From: Methylocystis sp. MJC1
Lineage (GTDB): Bacteria > Pseudomonadota > Alphaproteobacteria > Rhizobiales > Beijerinckiaceae
DNA: 64,000 nt
NCBI RefSeq assembly: GCF_026427715.1
Contig: NZ_CP107558.1
Coordinates: 905,001 to 969,000, forward strand
Reading direction: 5' to 3'
Below are positions 54,716 through 64,000 of the stretch, in pieces. Position numbers and translations under genes: made by a program. The notes under the pieces are model-generated. The model was not told where the DNA came from and made no database searches. It saw only the letters and a list, made by a program, of their open reading frames with translations. Each line of letters begins with the position of its first letter. Positions within the stretch are counted from its first letter, which is position 1.

Positions 54716-56638
54716 TCAGATCGTTACCTGCGCCCCGAGCTCCACCACGCGGTCCGACGGGATCGAGAAGAAGTCCGTGGCGTTCGCCGACTGTTTTGTC
54801 AGCGCGACGTAGAGCTTGTCCTGCCAGGGCGGCATCTCCGACGAGGGGCTTTCCTTGATCGTCCGTCGGCCGAGGAAGAAGCTCGTGGTCATGATGTCGT
54901 ATTTGTAGCCGGCCTTGCGCATCAGGGCGAGCGCGGCGGGCACGCGCGGGCTTTCCATGTAGCCGAAATGCAGGATCGCCATATCGAAGTCGTTCGAGAC
55001 CTTCGTCAGCTCGAAGCGCTTCTGTGGCGGCACGCGCGGGCAGTTTTCCGTGCGCACGCACAAGATCAGCACGCGCTCATGCAGCACCTTGTTGTGCTTG
55101 ATATTGTGCATGAGGGCGGTCGGCGCGACATTCGGGTCGTTGGTGAGGAAGATCGCCGTGCCCGGCGCGCGCATCGGCTTCGATTTCTCGAGCATCGGGA
55201 TGAGCTCGGCCAGCGGAATCGAGTCGCGGTGAGTCTTCTCGATCAGCAGCCGCGTGCCGCGCACCCAGGTCCACATCACGATCATCGAGCAGGCGCCGAG
55301 CGCCAAAGGCGCCCAACCCCCATCCACGATCTTGAGGAGATTGGCGGCGAGGAAGGCGAGATCGACGGTCAGGAAGGAGGCGATCACGCCGACGCTCAGC
55401 CACAGCGGCCATTTCCAGTCGCGCCAGACGACGATGAAGGCGAGGCTGGTCGTCACCACCATCGTGCCCGTGACGGCGATGCCATAGGCCGAGGCGAGCG
55501 CCGAGGAGCTGCGGAAGACGATGACGAGCAGCAGCACGCCCAGCAGCAGCAGTCGGTTGACGCGCCCGATGTAGATCTGCCCTTCCTGCGATTCCGAGGT
55601 GTGGGTGATTTCGAGGCGCGGCAGCAGGCCGAGCTGAATCGCCTGACGCACGATGGAAAAGGCGCCGGTGATCACCGCCTGGCTGGCGATGACGGTCGCG
55701 ACGGTCGAGAGCAGAACGAGCGGCAGCAGCGCCCAATCGGGCGCGAGCAGGAAGAAGGGATTATTGACCGCTTCCGGATTCGACAGAATGAGCGCGCCCT
55801 GGCCCAGATAGTTCAGCAGCAGCGCCGGCAGCACGAAGCCTAGCCAGGCGGCTTGAATCGGAAAGCGACCGAAATGGCCCATGTCGGCGTAAAGGGCCTC
55901 GGCGCCGGTCACGCCGAGGAACACCGAGCCGAGGATCGCGAAGCCGAGCCAGCCGTGGTTGAGGAGGAAGCTCACGCCGGTGCGCGGATCGAAAGCCCAG
56001 AGCACCTGCGGCGCGTCGCCGATATGCATGGCGCCCAGCGCGCCAATGGCGGCAAAAAAGACCACCATGATCGGGCCGAAGAGGGTCGCGACGCGCGCCG
56101 TGCCATGGCTCTGCACCCAGAAGAGGGTGATGAGGATGAATAGGGTAATCGGAAGCACATAGTCGCTGAAGCGATGGGTGACGAGCTCCAGACCCTCGAC
56201 CGCCGACAGAACCGAAATGGCCGGGGTGATGATGGCGTCGCCCGAGAAGAGCGCCGCGCCGGCGACGCCCAGCAGGAAGATCGCGAGCGAACGCCCGCCG
56301 ACGGAAGATTCAGCGAGCGCCATCAGCGACAGCGTGCCGCCCTCGCCGCGGTTGTCGGCGCGCATCAGGAAGAGGACGTATTTCAGCGTGACAGTGAAGA
56401 CGAGCGCGAGAATGAGGAGCGAGATCGCGCCGATCACCGCTTCTTCGGTCAGAGCGTCGGCCTTCACGCTATGCGAAAGCGACTCGCGCAGGGCGTAGAG
56501 CGGGCTCGTGCCGATGTCGCCGTAAACGACGCCGATGGAGCCCAGGATCAGCGCTGAAGTCGAATGCTTGCCATGCTCGGCGCCTTCCGCGCCGGCCGGT
56601 TGAGCTTCGGCCGCGCCGATCTGGATATGCTTTGTCAT
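54716..56638 (-). CDS. kup: Kup-family potassium transporter (copy 1, downstream)
   Basis: 640 aa with about 12 TM segments in the first 440 residues and a cytoplasmic C-terminal domain. Signatures include GSIGVVYGDIGTSPLYALRE, DNRGEGGTLSLMALAE and GDAIITPAISVLSAVEGLE. K+/H+ symport. It begins 24 bp after the other kup gene with GGAGACGG as ribosome site, so both are probably cotranscribed. Very similar in sequence to its neighbour, so this is a tandem duplication. Confidence 0.95.
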   Translation of the reverse strand: MTKHIQIGAAEAQPAGAEGAEHGKHSTSALILGSIGVVYGDIGTSPLYALRESLSHSVKADALTEEAVIGAISLLILALVFTVTLKYVLFLMRADNRGEGGTLSLMALAESSVGGRSLAIFLLGVAGAALFSGDAIITPAISVLSAVEGLELVTHRFSDYVLPITLFILITLFWVQSHGTARVATLFGPIMVVFFAAIGALGAMHIGDAPQVLWAFDPRTGVSFLLNHGWLGFAILGSVFLGVTGAEALYADMGHFGRFPIQAAWLGFVLPALLLNYLGQGALILSNPEAVNNPFFLLAPDWALLPLVLLSTVATVIASQAVITGAFSIVRQAIQLGLLPRLEITHTSESQEGQIYIGRVNRLLLLGVLLLVIVFRSSSALASAYGIAVTGTMVVTTSLAFIVVWRDWKWPLWLSVGVIASFLTVDLAFLAANLLKIVDGGWAPLALGACSMIVMWTWVRGTRLLIEKTHRDSIPLAELIPMLEKSKPMRAPGTAIFLTNDPNVAPTALMHNIKHNKVLHERVLILCVRTENCPRVPPQKRFELTKVSNDFDMAILHFGYMESPRVPAALALMRKAGYKYDIMTTSFFLGRRTIKESPSSEMPPWQDKLYVALTKQSANATDFFSIPSDRVVELGAQVTI

Positions 56639-56662
56639 TTACCGTCTCCGATAAAAAGCGGA

Positions 56663-58633
56663 TCAGATGGTTAATTGCGCGCCGAGCTCGACGACCCGGT
56701 CGGAAGGAATTGAGAAGAAGTTCGTTGCATTCGCGGACTGTCTTGTCAGAGCGACGTAAAGCTTGTCTTGCCAGGCCGGCATTTCGGAGGCGGGGCTCTC
56801 CTTGATGATGCGCCGGCCCAGGAAAAAGCTCGTGGTCATGATGTCGTATTTGAACCCCGCCTTGCGCATGGCGGCGAGCGCGGCGGGGACGCGCGGGCTC
56901 TCCATGAAGCCGAAATGCAGGATCGCGCTGCAGAAGTCTTCCGAGAGGCTCGTGAGCTCGTAGCGTTTTTCGGGCGGAACGCGCGGGCGGTTTTCGGTCT
57001 TGACCGAAATGATCAGCACGCGCTCGTGCAGCACTTTATTGTGTTTCAGATTGTGCAGAAGCGCCGCCGGCGCAACATTGGGGTCGCTTGTCAGAAAGAC
57101 CGCCATGCCGGGAACGCGCGTGGGCTTCGACTTCTGCATCATGGTGATGAGATCCATGATCGGAATGGAGTCGCGGCTCGTTTTCTCGGCGAGGAGGCGC
57201 GTGCCGCGCACCCAGGTCCACATCACGATCATGGCGCAGGCGGCGAGGGCGAGCGGCGCCCAGCCGCCTTCGGCGACCTTCAGAAGATTGGCCGCGAGGA
57301 AGGTGAGATCGACCGTGAGGAAGGCCGCGACGACGAGCCCCGCAAGCCAGACCGGCCAGCCCCATTTTTTCCACACCACGACGAAAGCGAGGGCGGTTGT
57401 GACGACCATCGTGCCCGTCACCGCGATGCCATAAGCGGAAGCCAGCGCCGAGGAGCCGCGAAACGCCACAACCAGCAGCAGCACGCCGACCAGAAGCAGG
57501 CGGTTCACCTTGCCGATATAAATCTGCCCTTCCTGCGACGCGGAAGTATGGGTGATCTCGAGACGCGGCAGCAGGCCAAGTTGCACAGCTTGTCGCGAGA
57601 TCGAAAAAGCGCCGGTGATGACGGCCTGGCTGGCGATGACCGTCGCGACCGTCGAGAGGATGACGAGCGGCAACACCCCCCATTCCGGCGCCAGAAGGAA
57701 GAAGGGATTGCCGATCGCCTCGGGCCGCGACAGGATCAGCGCGCCTTGGCCGAGATAATTGAGCAGCAGCGCCGGCAGGATGAAGGTGAGCCAGGCGACG
57801 CGGATCGGGCGGCGCCCGAAATGTCCCATATCGGCGTAGAGCGCCTCGGCGCCGGTGACGCCCAGAAAGACCGAGCCGAGCACGGTGAAGCCGAGCCAGC
57901 CGTGCTCTGCGAAGAAGGCGACGCCCAGCGCGGGATTGAAGGCGCTCAGCACCTGCGGCGCGTCTTGAATATGGGTCGCCCCCAGCGCGCCGATCGTCAC
58001 GAAGAAAATCATCATCACCGGGCCGAACAGCGCCGCGACCCGCGCCGTGCCGTGACTCTGCGCCCAGAACAGGGTCACAAGGATGAAGATCGTGGCCGGG
58101 ATCACGAAAGCGCTGAAACGATGGGTGACGAGCTCCAGCCCTTCGATCGCCGACATCACGGAAATCGCCGGCGTGATGATCGCGTCGCCGGAAAACAGCG
58201 CGGCGCCGGCGACGCCCAGCAGAAACACGAGGAGCGATTTTCCACCGATCGACGATTCCGCCAGCGCCATGAGCGCGAGCGTACCGCCCTCGCCGCGGTT
58301 GTCCGCGCGCATCAGAAAGACGACGTATTTTATGGTGACGGTGAAGATCAGCGCGAAAATTAACAGCGAGAGCGCGCCGATGACGGCCTCTTCGGTCAAA
58401 AGGTCGGCTTGCACGATATGGGCGAGCGACTCCCGCAAGGCATAAAGCGGGCTCGTGCCGATGTCGCCGTAGACGACGCCGATCGAGCCGACGATAAGGC
58501 CGATGAGCCGACCCTGGCGCCGTTCGTGCACGTCATCCGCCCGCGCCTCTTGCGGCGCGCCAGGGGGCTCTTGGCGAGGTGGCTCCTGGGTAGGCGGGAG
58601 CGTCCGCATTTCCGCGCCCGATTGCTGCGTCAT
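56663..58633 (-). CDS. kup: Kup-family potassium transporter (copy 2, upstream)
   Basis: 656 aa, same architecture and motifs as copy 1 (LIVGSIGVVYGDIGTSPLYA, GDAIITPAISVMSAIEGLE). The N-terminal 40 residues are a Pro/Gln/Glu-rich extension (PPTQEPPRQEPPGAPQEA) that differs from copy 1 and may regulate or localise the protein. First gene of the pair, with AAGGGACG before its ATG. It is divergent from the dienelactone hydrolase gene. Confidence 0.95.
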   Translation of the reverse strand: MTQQSGAEMRTLPPTQEPPRQEPPGAPQEARADDVHERRQGRLIGLIVGSIGVVYGDIGTSPLYALRESLAHIVQADLLTEEAVIGALSLLIFALIFTVTIKYVVFLMRADNRGEGGTLALMALAESSIGGKSLLVFLLGVAGAALFSGDAIITPAISVMSAIEGLELVTHRFSAFVIPATIFILVTLFWAQSHGTARVAALFGPVMMIFFVTIGALGATHIQDAPQVLSAFNPALGVAFFAEHGWLGFTVLGSVFLGVTGAEALYADMGHFGRRPIRVAWLTFILPALLLNYLGQGALILSRPEAIGNPFFLLAPEWGVLPLVILSTVATVIASQAVITGAFSISRQAVQLGLLPRLEITHTSASQEGQIYIGKVNRLLLVGVLLLVVAFRGSSALASAYGIAVTGTMVVTTALAFVVVWKKWGWPVWLAGLVVAAFLTVDLTFLAANLLKVAEGGWAPLALAACAMIVMWTWVRGTRLLAEKTSRDSIPIMDLITMMQKSKPTRVPGMAVFLTSDPNVAPAALLHNLKHNKVLHERVLIISVKTENRPRVPPEKRYELTSLSEDFCSAILHFGFMESPRVPAALAAMRKAGFKYDIMTTSFFLGRRIIKESPASEMPAWQDKLYVALTRQSANATNFFSIPSDRVVELGAQLTI

Positions 58634-58877
58634 GAAACGTCCCTTCGGGAAAGCGGATATAGCGCGCAGAGCGGCGCCCTGGGAGCGGCTCGACCATGAG
58701 CTTTCGGATAAACGCGAACTCGGCCCTCACGCCGCGAAAGGTCTCCCTCCCTCAAACGGCGCCGCGATATACGCCCTTTTGTAGTCGAAGAGAAGGCTTA
58801 GTTTCGCCGTGCGAAAGGGCCCCTTGCAGGGGGGAGCGCCGGCGCGCAATTTGGCGTGGGCAAGAAACGGAGCGTTG

Positions 58878-59669
58878 ATGAAAGACAAGCATGGCCATGG
58901 CTTCGCCGCCGCTGCGGGATCGGCTTCTGAGCACACGATCCGTACGGATTCCGAGGGTCTCGAGACCGGCCTTGCGCGGCTTCCTGGTGACGCCCCCGCC
59001 TATTTCGCCAAGCCCCAGGGCGGCGAGAGCCTGCCGGTTGTTCTCATCGCCGAGGAGATATTCGGCTTGCACGAGCATATTCGCGACGTCGCGCGACGCC
59101 TCGCCAAGCTTGGTTTTTTTGCAATCGCGCCGGATTACCTCGTTCGCTATGGCGACCCCATGGCGGCGCCTGACATCGACGCCCTTCGCGCGATTGCCGC
59201 CAAAGTCCCCGACGCGGAAGCAATGACGATCTTCGATGAAGCGCTGGCTTTCGCCATGGGCAAGGGCGCCGATGCGGCGCGGGCCGCCGTCACGGGCTTC
59301 TGCTGGGGCGGGCGCATCGCCTGGCTCTACGCCGCGCATAATCCTGCGCTTTTGGCATGTGTTCCCTGGTACGGGCGCCTCGATGGGCAGCGCACGGCCG
59401 AGCAGCCGCGCTGGCCGATCGACATTGCGGGAGAGATCAAGATTCAAACGCTCGGGCTCTATGGAGGCGAGGACCCGTCCATCCCTCGCGATGTCATCGA
59501 GCAAATGCAGAAAAAGCTCGCGGCGGCCGGCGCGCCGGCGGATATCATCGTTTACGACGACGCGCCGCATGGCTTTTTTGCCGACTATAGACCGAGCTAT
59601 CGCGAGAGCGACGCGCATGACGCCTGGGGACGCATGCTCGCCTTTCTCCGAGCGCAAGGTGTTGGCTAA
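58878..59669 (+). CDS. Dienelactone hydrolase family protein
   Basis: 263-aa alpha/beta hydrolase. The nucleophile is Cys in GFCWGGRIAWLYA, the acid Asp in GLYGGEDPSIP and the His in DDAPHGFFADY. Start ATG at 58878 with GGAG upstream. The N-terminal 30 residues are an extra segment without a signal motif. Many such proteins act as carboxymethylenebutenolidase or general esterases; substrate unknown. Confidence 0.9.
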   Translation: MKDKHGHGFAAAAGSASEHTIRTDSEGLETGLARLPGDAPAYFAKPQGGESLPVVLIAEEIFGLHEHIRDVARRLAKLGFFAIAPDYLVRYGDPMAAPDIDALRAIAAKVPDAEAMTIFDEALAFAMGKGADAARAAVTGFCWGGRIAWLYAAHNPALLACVPWYGRLDGQRTAEQPRWPIDIAGEIKIQTLGLYGGEDPSIPRDVIEQMQKKLAAAGAPADIIVYDDAPHGFFADYRPSYRESDAHDAWGRMLAFLRAQGVG

Positions 59670-59846
59670 AGGCGTTGGCTAACGGAGGATGGGCTCGAAT
59701 TTTGCCTTTCGGTAAAGCGGAGCGCTCGATCGCGTCGGCGGCTCCCCTCTTGCGGCCGGGTCCGCATTCCGGCAATTAAGAGGTTTGACGCGAATGGGGT
59801 CGCGGGGGCGGCGAAACGCGACGAAGCTTATCGCGGGAGCAGGAAT

Positions 59847-60950
59847 TTGGCAGGGACCGAGCGGCCCGCTTATGCGGGGCCAGGTCTGGAGGCGGCTAGC
59901 CACGCGGCGCGGGCGCAGGCTGCGTTTTCGGTTGACGTCGCCAGCGACGGTCACGCCGCGCATGGCTACGGCCACACCTACGCCGCCCTCGATCTCGGCA
60001 CCAATAATTGCCGCCTGCTGATCGCTCGGCCAGAACGGCGCGCCCGCCGGCGCGCCTCTGAATTCCTGCGAATCATCGACGCCTTCTCGCGCATCGTGCG
60101 CCTTGGCGAGGGTCTCGGCCGAGCGGGCCGCATCAGCGAGGCGGCGATCGAACGCACCATCGTCGCGCTGGAAATCTGTCGCGACAAGATGGAGGCCCGC
60201 GGCGTGACGCGCGCGCGGCTCGTCGCCACCCAGGCCTGCCGCGGCGCCGCCAATGGCGAGGAATTCGTCGCCCGGGTCCGCGAGCGCACCGGCCTCGAGC
60301 TGGAGGTGATCGACCGCGAGACGGAGGCGCGCTTCGCCGCGCGCGGCTGCGGCTCGCTCGCTGATCCGCAAGCCGCGAGCGTTCTCCTTTTCGATATTGG
60401 CGGGGGGTCGACCGAGCTCGTCTGGCTGACCCGCGCGTCGTCCCCCACGGACAATCGTGAGCTTCACAGCTGGACCTCGCTGGAGCTCGGCGTCGTCACG
60501 CTCGCCGAACATTTCGGCGGCCGGGTGGTCGACGCGGCGACCTTCGTGGCGATGAAAAATTACGCCCTGGATGCCCTGGAGCATTTCGTGCGCGAGACAG
60601 CCGAGGTGCGGCGCTGCTCCCGTTTCCATCTGCTCGGCACCTCGGGCACCGTCACCACCCTCGCCGGCGTGCATCTGGGGCTCGAACGCTATGACCGCTG
60701 GCGGGTCGACGGGCTGTGGATGACCGACGCCGAGGCGACCAGGGCGATCGAACGCCTGCGCGGCATGGATTTCGAGGCGCGTGTGGCCAATGGCTGCATC
60801 GGCCCGCAGCGCGCCGATCTCGTGCTTGCCGGCTGCGCGATTTTCGAGGCGATCCGCGAGATGTTCCCGGCCGCGCGCACGCGCATCGCCGATCGCGGCC
60901 TGCGCGAGGGCATGCTTTTGGAGCTGATGGAGGCGGATGGGGCGCTGTGA
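59847..60950 (+). CDS. Ppx/GppA family phosphatase
   Basis: 367 aa. ASKHA-fold exopolyphosphatase/guanosine pentaphosphatase: phosphate-1 YAALDLGTNNCRLLIA and phosphate-2 VLLFDIGGGSTELVWL, with the catalytic Glu in DRETEARFAA. No in-frame ATG precedes the domain; a TTG at 59847 with GGGAGCAGGA upstream is the best start. The short form (one ASKHA unit without the C-terminal HD-like domain) is usual in alphaproteobacteria. Confidence 0.9.
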   Translation: MAGTERPAYAGPGLEAASHAARAQAAFSVDVASDGHAAHGYGHTYAALDLGTNNCRLLIARPERRARRRASEFLRIIDAFSRIVRLGEGLGRAGRISEAAIERTIVALEICRDKMEARGVTRARLVATQACRGAANGEEFVARVRERTGLELEVIDRETEARFAARGCGSLADPQAASVLLFDIGGGSTELVWLTRASSPTDNRELHSWTSLELGVVTLAEHFGGRVVDAATFVAMKNYALDALEHFVRETAEVRRCSRFHLLGTSGTVTTLAGVHLGLERYDRWRVDGLWMTDAEATRAIERLRGMDFEARVANGCIGPQRADLVLAGCAIFEAIREMFPAARTRIADRGLREGMLLELMEADGAL

Positions 60951-61021
60951 GCGTCTCGACGGGTTGCGGCTCAGCCGTCACAATGTAGGCAAGATGATTC
61001 GCCCCGCGAGCGCCCGCCTTT

Positions 61022-62242
61022 ATGACCGATGAATTGAACCAGCCCCTTGGGCGGGAGACGCCCCGGCCTGCGAAGCGCGACCTGCGGCGCCCGCTTGCTT
61101 ACGCGGCTGGCGCGCTGGCGGCGGCGGGCGCCGCAGCGCTTTACCTCCTCCCGCGCGATCCTTTTGGCGGCGAACCCTACGCCGTCGCCAGGATCGAGCC
61201 CTACAAGCCGCCGGAGCCTGCGCCCGTCGCGCCGCCGTCCCAGCCGCAAACAGCCGCGGTCGAGCAGCCACAGGGGCAATTCTCTGACGACGCGGGGATC
61301 AGCGAGATCGAGCAGCTCTCCGGCGTCAAGGTCACCCGCCATGGCGGCGAGGGTTCGACGGCGCGAATCATCCGGGTCGAGCCCGCCTCCGGGGTGCGGC
61401 TCGCGCCGGCGCCGGACCGCCGCGTGACTGAGAAGGGGCCCTATGGCCTGCTGCCCAAGATCGGCGCCGAAGGCGCGCGGCCGATGGACGTCTATTCCCG
61501 TCCCTTCGTCACTGCGGCGACGATCAAGCCGGGTGCCCCCCGCATCGCGCTCGTCATCGGCGGTGTCGGGCTCAACGCGCAATCGTCGCTGGAGGCGATC
61601 GACCAGCTTCCCGAGGGCGTAACGCTCGCCTTCGCGCCCTATGGCGCAAACCTGGACCGACTCGTGGCGCAGGCCCGCGCGCGCGGCCATGAAGCGCTGC
61701 TGCAGGCGCCCATGGAGCCCTTCGACTATCCGCAGAACAACCCCGGCCCCCATACGCTCGTCACGAGCGCGCAGGATGGCGGCCTCGACGATCTGCGTTG
61801 GCTGATGAGCCGCTTCGCGGGTTATGCGGGCGTGATGAACTATCTCGGCGGACGCTTCATGGCGGATGAGACGGCGATCTATGGCGCCTTGAGCGAGCTG
61901 GCGCAGCGCGGCCTGTTTTTCCTCGACGACGGCGCCGCGCCGCAATCGCTCGCCGCGAAGCTCGCGCCCAAGCTCTCGCTGCCCAACGCCAGAGTCGACG
62001 TCATCATCGACCAGCGCAACACGCCGCAAGCCATGGACGCCGCTTTGTCGCAGCTCGAAGCGGCGGCGCGCGACAAGGGCGCGGCCATCGGCTTCGCCAA
62101 CGCCACGCCTGCCGCAATCGTGCGCGTCGCCCGCTTTGCGCGCGATCTGGAGCGGCGCGGCATTGCGCTGGCGCCGGTCTCGGCCGTGCTGTCGCAGAAA
62201 ACATTGAACGGAGCCGCCGCAGATATGGGTCAAATCCGATGA
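61022..62242 (+). CDS. Divergent polysaccharide deacetylase family protein (YibQ/DUF610 type)
   Basis: 406 aa. An N-terminal TM anchor ([19 protein letters not shown]) is followed by a Pro-rich linker (residues 55-85), then the deacetylase-like NodB-fold domain from about 180 ([56 protein letters not shown]). The canonical metal-binding DD pair of active deacetylases is replaced by GG in IGGVG, so catalysis is uncertain. Its stop overlaps the rppH start (ATGA). Confidence 0.88.
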   Translation: MTDELNQPLGRETPRPAKRDLRRPLAYAAGALAAAGAAALYLLPRDPFGGEPYAVARIEPYKPPEPAPVAPPSQPQTAAVEQPQGQFSDDAGISEIEQLSGVKVTRHGGEGSTARIIRVEPASGVRLAPAPDRRVTEKGPYGLLPKIGAEGARPMDVYSRPFVTAATIKPGAPRIALVIGGVGLNAQSSLEAIDQLPEGVTLAFAPYGANLDRLVAQARARGHEALLQAPMEPFDYPQNNPGPHTLVTSAQDGGLDDLRWLMSRFAGYAGVMNYLGGRFMADETAIYGALSELAQRGLFFLDDGAAPQSLAAKLAPKLSLPNARVDVIIDQRNTPQAMDAALSQLEAAARDKGAAIGFANATPAAIVRVARFARDLERRGIALAPVSAVLSQKTLNGAAADMGQIR

Positions 62243-62745
62243 ACGCGGCCGATAGCCGTTACCGTCCTTGCGTCGGCGTGACGCTCATCAACGCCGAGGG
62301 CCTCGTTTTCATCGGCCATCGCAAGGCCAAGGGGACCTTCGACCAAACGGCGGAGCCCTACCTCTGGCAGATGCCGCAGGGCGGCATAGACGAGGGCGAA
62401 ACGCCTTATGAGGCGGCGCTGCGCGAGCTGCAGGAGGAGACCAACGTCTCCAGCGTCGAATTTCTCGCCGAGGCGCCACTGTGGCTTTCCTACGATCTCC
62501 CGCCCGAGGCCAATAAGCGCTGGAGCGGCAAATATATCGGCCAGACCCAGCGCTGGTTCGCGCTGCGCTTCGTGGGGCCGGAGAGCGAGATCGACATTCA
62601 TGCGCCGGGTGGCGGCAAGCACAAGCCGGAATTCGACGACTGGCGCTGGGAGAAGCTCGCGACGCTTCCCGATTTGATCGTGCCTTTCAAGCGGCAGGTT
62701 TATTTGGACGTCGTTGAGGCGTTCAGGCCATTTGCGACGGAGTGA
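62239..62745 (+). CDS. rppH: RNA pyrophosphohydrolase (Nudix)
   Basis: 168 aa. It removes pyrophosphate from 5' triphosphorylated mRNA, starting decay. The Nudix box is complete: [20 protein letters not shown] followed by TNV. The flanking [20 protein letters not shown] and QRWFALRF are typical of RppH. It is translationally coupled to the deacetylase-like gene, an arrangement frequent in this class of bacteria. Confidence 0.94.
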   Translation: MNAADSRYRPCVGVTLINAEGLVFIGHRKAKGTFDQTAEPYLWQMPQGGIDEGETPYEAALRELQEETNVSSVEFLAEAPLWLSYDLPPEANKRWSGKYIGQTQRWFALRFVGPESEIDIHAPGGGKHKPEFDDWRWEKLATLPDLIVPFKRQVYLDVVEAFRPFATE

Positions 62746-62798
62746 TCGACGGGTGCAAGGGACTCCGGTGCCCGCATTCACATGGCAACCTAACCAGT

Positions 62799-63410
62799 AT
62801 GAGTGACGCTTCCGAAGCAATTATCGGACTCTACCAGAGACACGCACAAGCTTGGGCAAAGAAGCGGGGGCGTGCAGCTAAACAGCTCATGGAGGCGGGC
62901 TGGCTCGATCGTTTTATCGGTCTAATGCCCCGCCAGCCTGCCGTTCTCGACATCGGTTGCGGGTCCGGCGAGCCGATAAGCCGCTATTTGGTTGAGCGCG
63001 GCTGCGCCGTAACGGGGATCGATTCTTCTCTCGAGATGATCGCTTTGTGTAGAGGCGCATTGCCCCACCAAAGCTGGCGGGTGGCCGACATGCGCTCCCT
63101 GTCGCTGTCCGTGCGTTTTGACGGACTTCTTGCATGGGACAGCTTTTTCCACCTGTGTCCTGACGACCAAAGAAGGATGTTTCCTATCTTTCGTGATCAC
63201 GCATCGCCACGAGCCGCCTTGATGTTCACCTCGGGACCCAGCCACGGCGTTGCAATGGGAGCATTCGAAGGCGAACCTCTGTTTCACGCGAGCTTGGACG
63301 CCGACGAATACCGAACTCTGCTCGACGAGAATGGATTTCGCGTCGTCGCGCATGCGGTCGAGGACGAGGCCTGTGGACGTCATACAATTTGGCTAGCTCA
63401 GCGTATTTAG
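62799..63410 (+). CDS. Class I SAM-dependent methyltransferase
   Basis: 203 aa. Motif I is AVLDIGCGSGEPISRYL, motif II is VTGIDSSLEMI and the post-motif segment is FDGLLAWDSFFHL. The start ATG at 62799 is preferred because the preceding codons fall in the rppH gap. No substrate domain recognised; similar proteins are annotated as small-molecule methyltransferases. Confidence 0.88.
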   Translation: MSDASEAIIGLYQRHAQAWAKKRGRAAKQLMEAGWLDRFIGLMPRQPAVLDIGCGSGEPISRYLVERGCAVTGIDSSLEMIALCRGALPHQSWRVADMRSLSLSVRFDGLLAWDSFFHLCPDDQRRMFPIFRDHASPRAALMFTSGPSHGVAMGAFEGEPLFHASLDADEYRTLLDENGFRVVAHAVEDEACGRHTIWLAQRI

Positions 63411-63444
63411 CTGGGGCGGCAGAGAGCGCTATAAGGACGTGGCG

Positions 63445-64000
63445 CTATACCAGACCAAACACTTGTTTGATTTTTATATCAGGTATCTCCTGTCCGGATC
63501 TGTAATCCATTATTCTACGACGACAGCTATTTGTGTAATAATGTAAGTGTATTAAAACGCCATACTTGTCATCGAGTTCCATTTTTGAGATGATAAATCC
63601 ACGTTTTAGCTTGGGAATTATAACGTCGTTATTCGTGGCGCAATGTCTAGAATAAATCAGTTGGAAACCGGCCTTCGAAAGTCTCTCGATGCAATGTGCG
63701 ATCAAGGCGCTATAAAGTCCTTTACGCCTATGTATTTTGAGAATGGCGGAACTGACCATGTAGAACGTAGACGCACTTTCCTGCTTCCCCCAACTCCAAC
63801 CGACAAATTCGTTATTGATGTCGAAAACACCGAGGTAGAGCTTGTAGGGTGTGCCCAGATTTTCCTCTAGCTCTTTGATTCGCTGTTGTTCGGCGTCAGT
63901 TAGAATGTGCTGCATGTCATAACTGTGGACGTCCGCGAACATCGAAAATTTGTGTTTGTCGAACAGTGGCTTAAACTCTTCCTCGCTCAGCTCCCGTATC
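63445..64000 (-). CDS. GNAT-type acetyltransferase, 5' end outside window
   Basis: The frame is open through the right edge (upstream codons IRELSEEEFKPLFDKHKFS), so the protein is longer than the 165 residues from the internal ATG at 63942. The acetyl-CoA loop is close to IHRRKGLYSALIAHCIERL, after beta-strands LYLGVFDINNEFVGWSWG and FYMVSSAILKI. Base composition is A/T-rich relative to neighbours, suggesting recent acquisition. Substrate unknown. Confidence 0.78.
   Translation of the reverse strand, partial: IRELSEEEFKPLFDKHKFSMFADVHSYDMQHILTDAEQQRIKELEENLGTPYKLYLGVFDINNEFVGWSWGKQESASTFYMVSSAILKIHRRKGLYSALIAHCIERLSKAGFQLIYSRHCATNNDVIIPKLKRGFIISKMELDDKYGVLIHLHYYTNSCRRRIMDYRSGQEIPDIKIKQVFGLV

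Noticed and set aside
56768..58363. 531-codon plus-strand open frame
   Set aside because: Antisense of the second kup; composition is low-complexity His/Asp/Arg.
60971..62233. 420-codon minus-strand open frame
   Set aside because: Antisense of the deacetylase-like gene.

Overview
The window reads as a high-GC alphaproteobacterial methylotroph, most likely a type II methanotroph of the Methylocystis/Methylosinus kind. The main evidence is a dense block of tetrahydromethanopterin/methanofuran C1 genes (mtdB, fae, a COG1548-type protein, DUF447, a dihydropteroate-synthase-like protein, a DmrB-like flavoprotein, an MfnE-like kinase and an MfnB-FolB fusion) next to the typical alphaproteobacterial trpA-accD-folC operon. 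The genus is inference; no rRNA is present.

Region 1 (1-20.9 kb) is an accessory specialised-metabolism locus. An acyl/aryl-CoA ligase cut by the left edge, a P450, a free-standing acyl carrier protein and an aldehyde dehydrogenase form one unit. A LysR gene faces a WrbA-type quinone reductase interrupted by one in-frame amber codon, followed by an RND efflux pair and a broken MFS exporter. A tight six-gene operon follows: HMG-CoA synthase-like enzyme, enoyl-CoA hydratase, asparagine-synthetase-like amidotransferase, class A FAD monooxygenase, acyl-CoA dehydrogenase and hotdog thioesterase. An AT-rich leader with a perfect dyad precedes it. A frameshifted GST and a second LysR gene close the region. 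No PKS or NRPS megasynthase is visible, so any core enzyme would lie left of the window.

Region 2 (20.9-37.9 kb) is mobile DNA. First comes a graveyard of conjugative remnants (trbI and two DUF932 fragments). Then a sharply bounded island of about 14.7 kb sits in the 3' end of tRNA-Lys(CTT), flanked by 45-bp direct repeats (23127-23171 and 37838-37882). The island carries a P4-type integrase, an AlpA-like regulator, a prim-pol primase, a DUF927 ATPase, an iteron-like cluster and, as cargo, a complete three-gene Detocs-type anti-phage system (kinase, receiver buffer, receiver-nucleosidase effector). Mirrored GCTTCCCA motifs at both ends look like integrase arm sites. An intact IS66 element (29067-31852, 8-bp target duplication, one small passenger gene) has split a small gene near its start.

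Region 3 (37.9-64 kb) is chromosomal core: tRNA-Lys, mdh, an SDR, a GH-A glycosidase, rpmB, the C1 genes, folC-accD-trpA, two tandem kup potassium transporters, a dienelactone hydrolase, a Ppx/GppA phosphatase, a divergent polysaccharide deacetylase, rppH, a methyltransferase and an edge-truncated GNAT. Short palindromic elements with terminal inverted repeats sit in several intergenic gaps.
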